Below are positions 63,607 through 64,000 of a stretch of DNA of 64,000 bases, piece after piece. The DNA is from Neobacillus endophyticus (GTDB taxonomy: Bacteria; Bacillota; Bacilli; Bacillales; Cytobacillaceae), in NCBI RefSeq assembly GCF_013248975.1, contig NZ_JABRWH010000001.1, positions 3,058,001 to 3,122,000 on the forward strand, in the 5' to 3' direction. The translations under genes were made by a program, and so were the position numbers. The notes under the pieces are model-generated. The model worked only from the letters and a program-made list of their open reading frames with translations. It was not told the DNA's origin and searched no databases. The stretch's first letter is position 1. Every line of letters starts with the position of its first letter.

Positions 63607-64000
63607 ATGCTTTCGAAAAATACACAGATAAATCGTGACCAAATTGAAATGATTGCCTTAGATCAACTTGTACCTGCTGATCACTTGGTTCGCAAAATAG
63701 AAGCCGCAGTAGATTTTTCATTTATCTATTCATTGGTTGAAGATTTGTACTCAACTAAGCGCGGACGTTCAAGTATTGACCCTGTTGTATTAATTAAGAT
63801 GGCTTTCATTCAATATACCTTCGGTATCCGTTCGATGCGTCAAACGATAAAGGAAATTGAAACAAATATGGCGTATCGCTGGTTTTTAGGATTTGGTTTT
63901 TATGATAAAGTACCCCACTTTTCAACTTTTGGTAAAAACTACGAACGTCGTTTTAAGGATACAGACTTATTTGAACAAATTTTCTACCGTATTTTAAAAG
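63607..64000 (+). CDS. IS1182 family transposase, 5' part (truncated by window end)
   Basis: 131 codons remain open at the right edge. The N-terminal IS1182/DUF772-type domain is clear: QIEMIALDQLVPADHLVRKI, STKRGRSSIDPVVLIKMAFI, FGIRSMRQTIKEIETNMAYR and WFLGFGF followed by PHFSTFGKNYERRF. The catalytic DDE part would follow. ATG 63607 is preceded by AGAGGTGG. No frameshift is visible in this part. Confidence 0.88.
   Translation, partial: MLSKNTQINRDQIEMIALDQLVPADHLVRKIEAAVDFSFIYSLVEDLYSTKRGRSSIDPVVLIKMAFIQYTFGIRSMRQTIKEIETNMAYRWFLGFGFYDKVPHFSTFGKNYERRFKDTDLFEQIFYRILK

Larger units (their letters stand above)
63320..64000 (+). mobile_element. IS1182-type insertion sequence, left part
   Basis: Includes a possible terminal inverted repeat (AGACTGTCGACAAA from 63320), the GC-rich palindrome and the start of the transposase. 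The right end lies beyond the window. Whether the palindrome belongs to the IS or was a pre-existing neighbour cannot be decided here. Confidence 0.55.

Overview
The window is a low-GC Firmicute chromosome segment, almost certainly from a Bacillaceae species. Many genes match Bacillus subtilis families in close to B. subtilis order: ykwC, patA, ykyB, ykuE, ykuI, ykuJ, darB, ccpC, dapH-dapL, ahpA, ykuV, rpoY-rnjA, defB, ykyA, pdhABCD, SR1, speA, yktA, yktB, ykzI, suhB, ylaF, typA, ylaH to ylaN, ftsW, pycA, ctaA/ctaBCDEFG, and ylbA to ylbC. Ribosome binding sites are strong, TTG and GTG starts are common, and most units end in clear intrinsic terminators. No rRNA, tRNA or CRISPR array was found. 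The species cannot be named from the sequence alone.

Layout. 1-5.7 kb: small conserved genes, glpP and glpD (with a GlpP-type antitermination leader but no glpFK), then ptsHI without ptsG. 5.7-10.9 kb: a two-component system and three-gene ABC exporter resembling the linearmycin-resistance LnrJKLMN (YfiJKLMN) system. 11-13 kb: an SDR-like protein lacking the catalytic Tyr and Lys, ykwC and a small lysine-rich protein. 13-20 kb: patA and ykyB, a PAS-PAS-GGDEF-EAL protein, a Tat-exported phosphoesterase (YkuE) and the c-di-GMP-binding YkuI. 20-25 kb: the c-di-AMP sensor DarB, CcpC, the acetylated lysine/DAP pathway genes dapH-dapL, peroxiredoxin AhpA and thioredoxin-like YkuV. 24.8-28.7 kb: RNase J1 with RNA polymerase epsilon (rpoY), a 620-bp region that may hide a cationic micropeptide gene and a divergent sRNA, peptide deformylase and YkyA. 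28.7-34 kb: pyruvate dehydrogenase. 35.4-35.8 kb: a strong match to the dual-function SR1 RNA encoding SR1P, with two CcpN-type operators at its promoter. 35.8-49.3 kb: speA, small conserved genes, typA, the yla genes and ftsW. 49.3-61 kb: pyruvate carboxylase, haem A biosynthesis and the caa3 oxidase operon with assembly factors. 61-64 kb: ylbA-ylbC, a GC-rich palindromic repeat and a truncated IS1182-type transposase running off the window.

Metabolic theme. The region manages the PEP/pyruvate node and respiration. PtsHI consumes PEP. PDH and PycA use pyruvate, and DarB is known in B. subtilis to act on PycA and Rel in response to c-di-AMP. CcpC reads citrate. SR1/CcpN links glycolytic state to GapA and arginine catabolism. 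GlpD feeds electrons to the respiratory chain that ends in the caa3 oxidase.

Not part of normal genes: two copies of an approximately 90-bp structured element at the 3' ends of patA and speA, with stem changes that keep pairing; and three size variants of a second palindromic repeat family (63.4, 53.8 and 40.2 kb). The most interesting unannotated candidates are the 23-residue cationic peptide gene at 26.9 kb, the divergent sRNA-like unit beside it, the paired 3'-end elements, and the SR1 control region.
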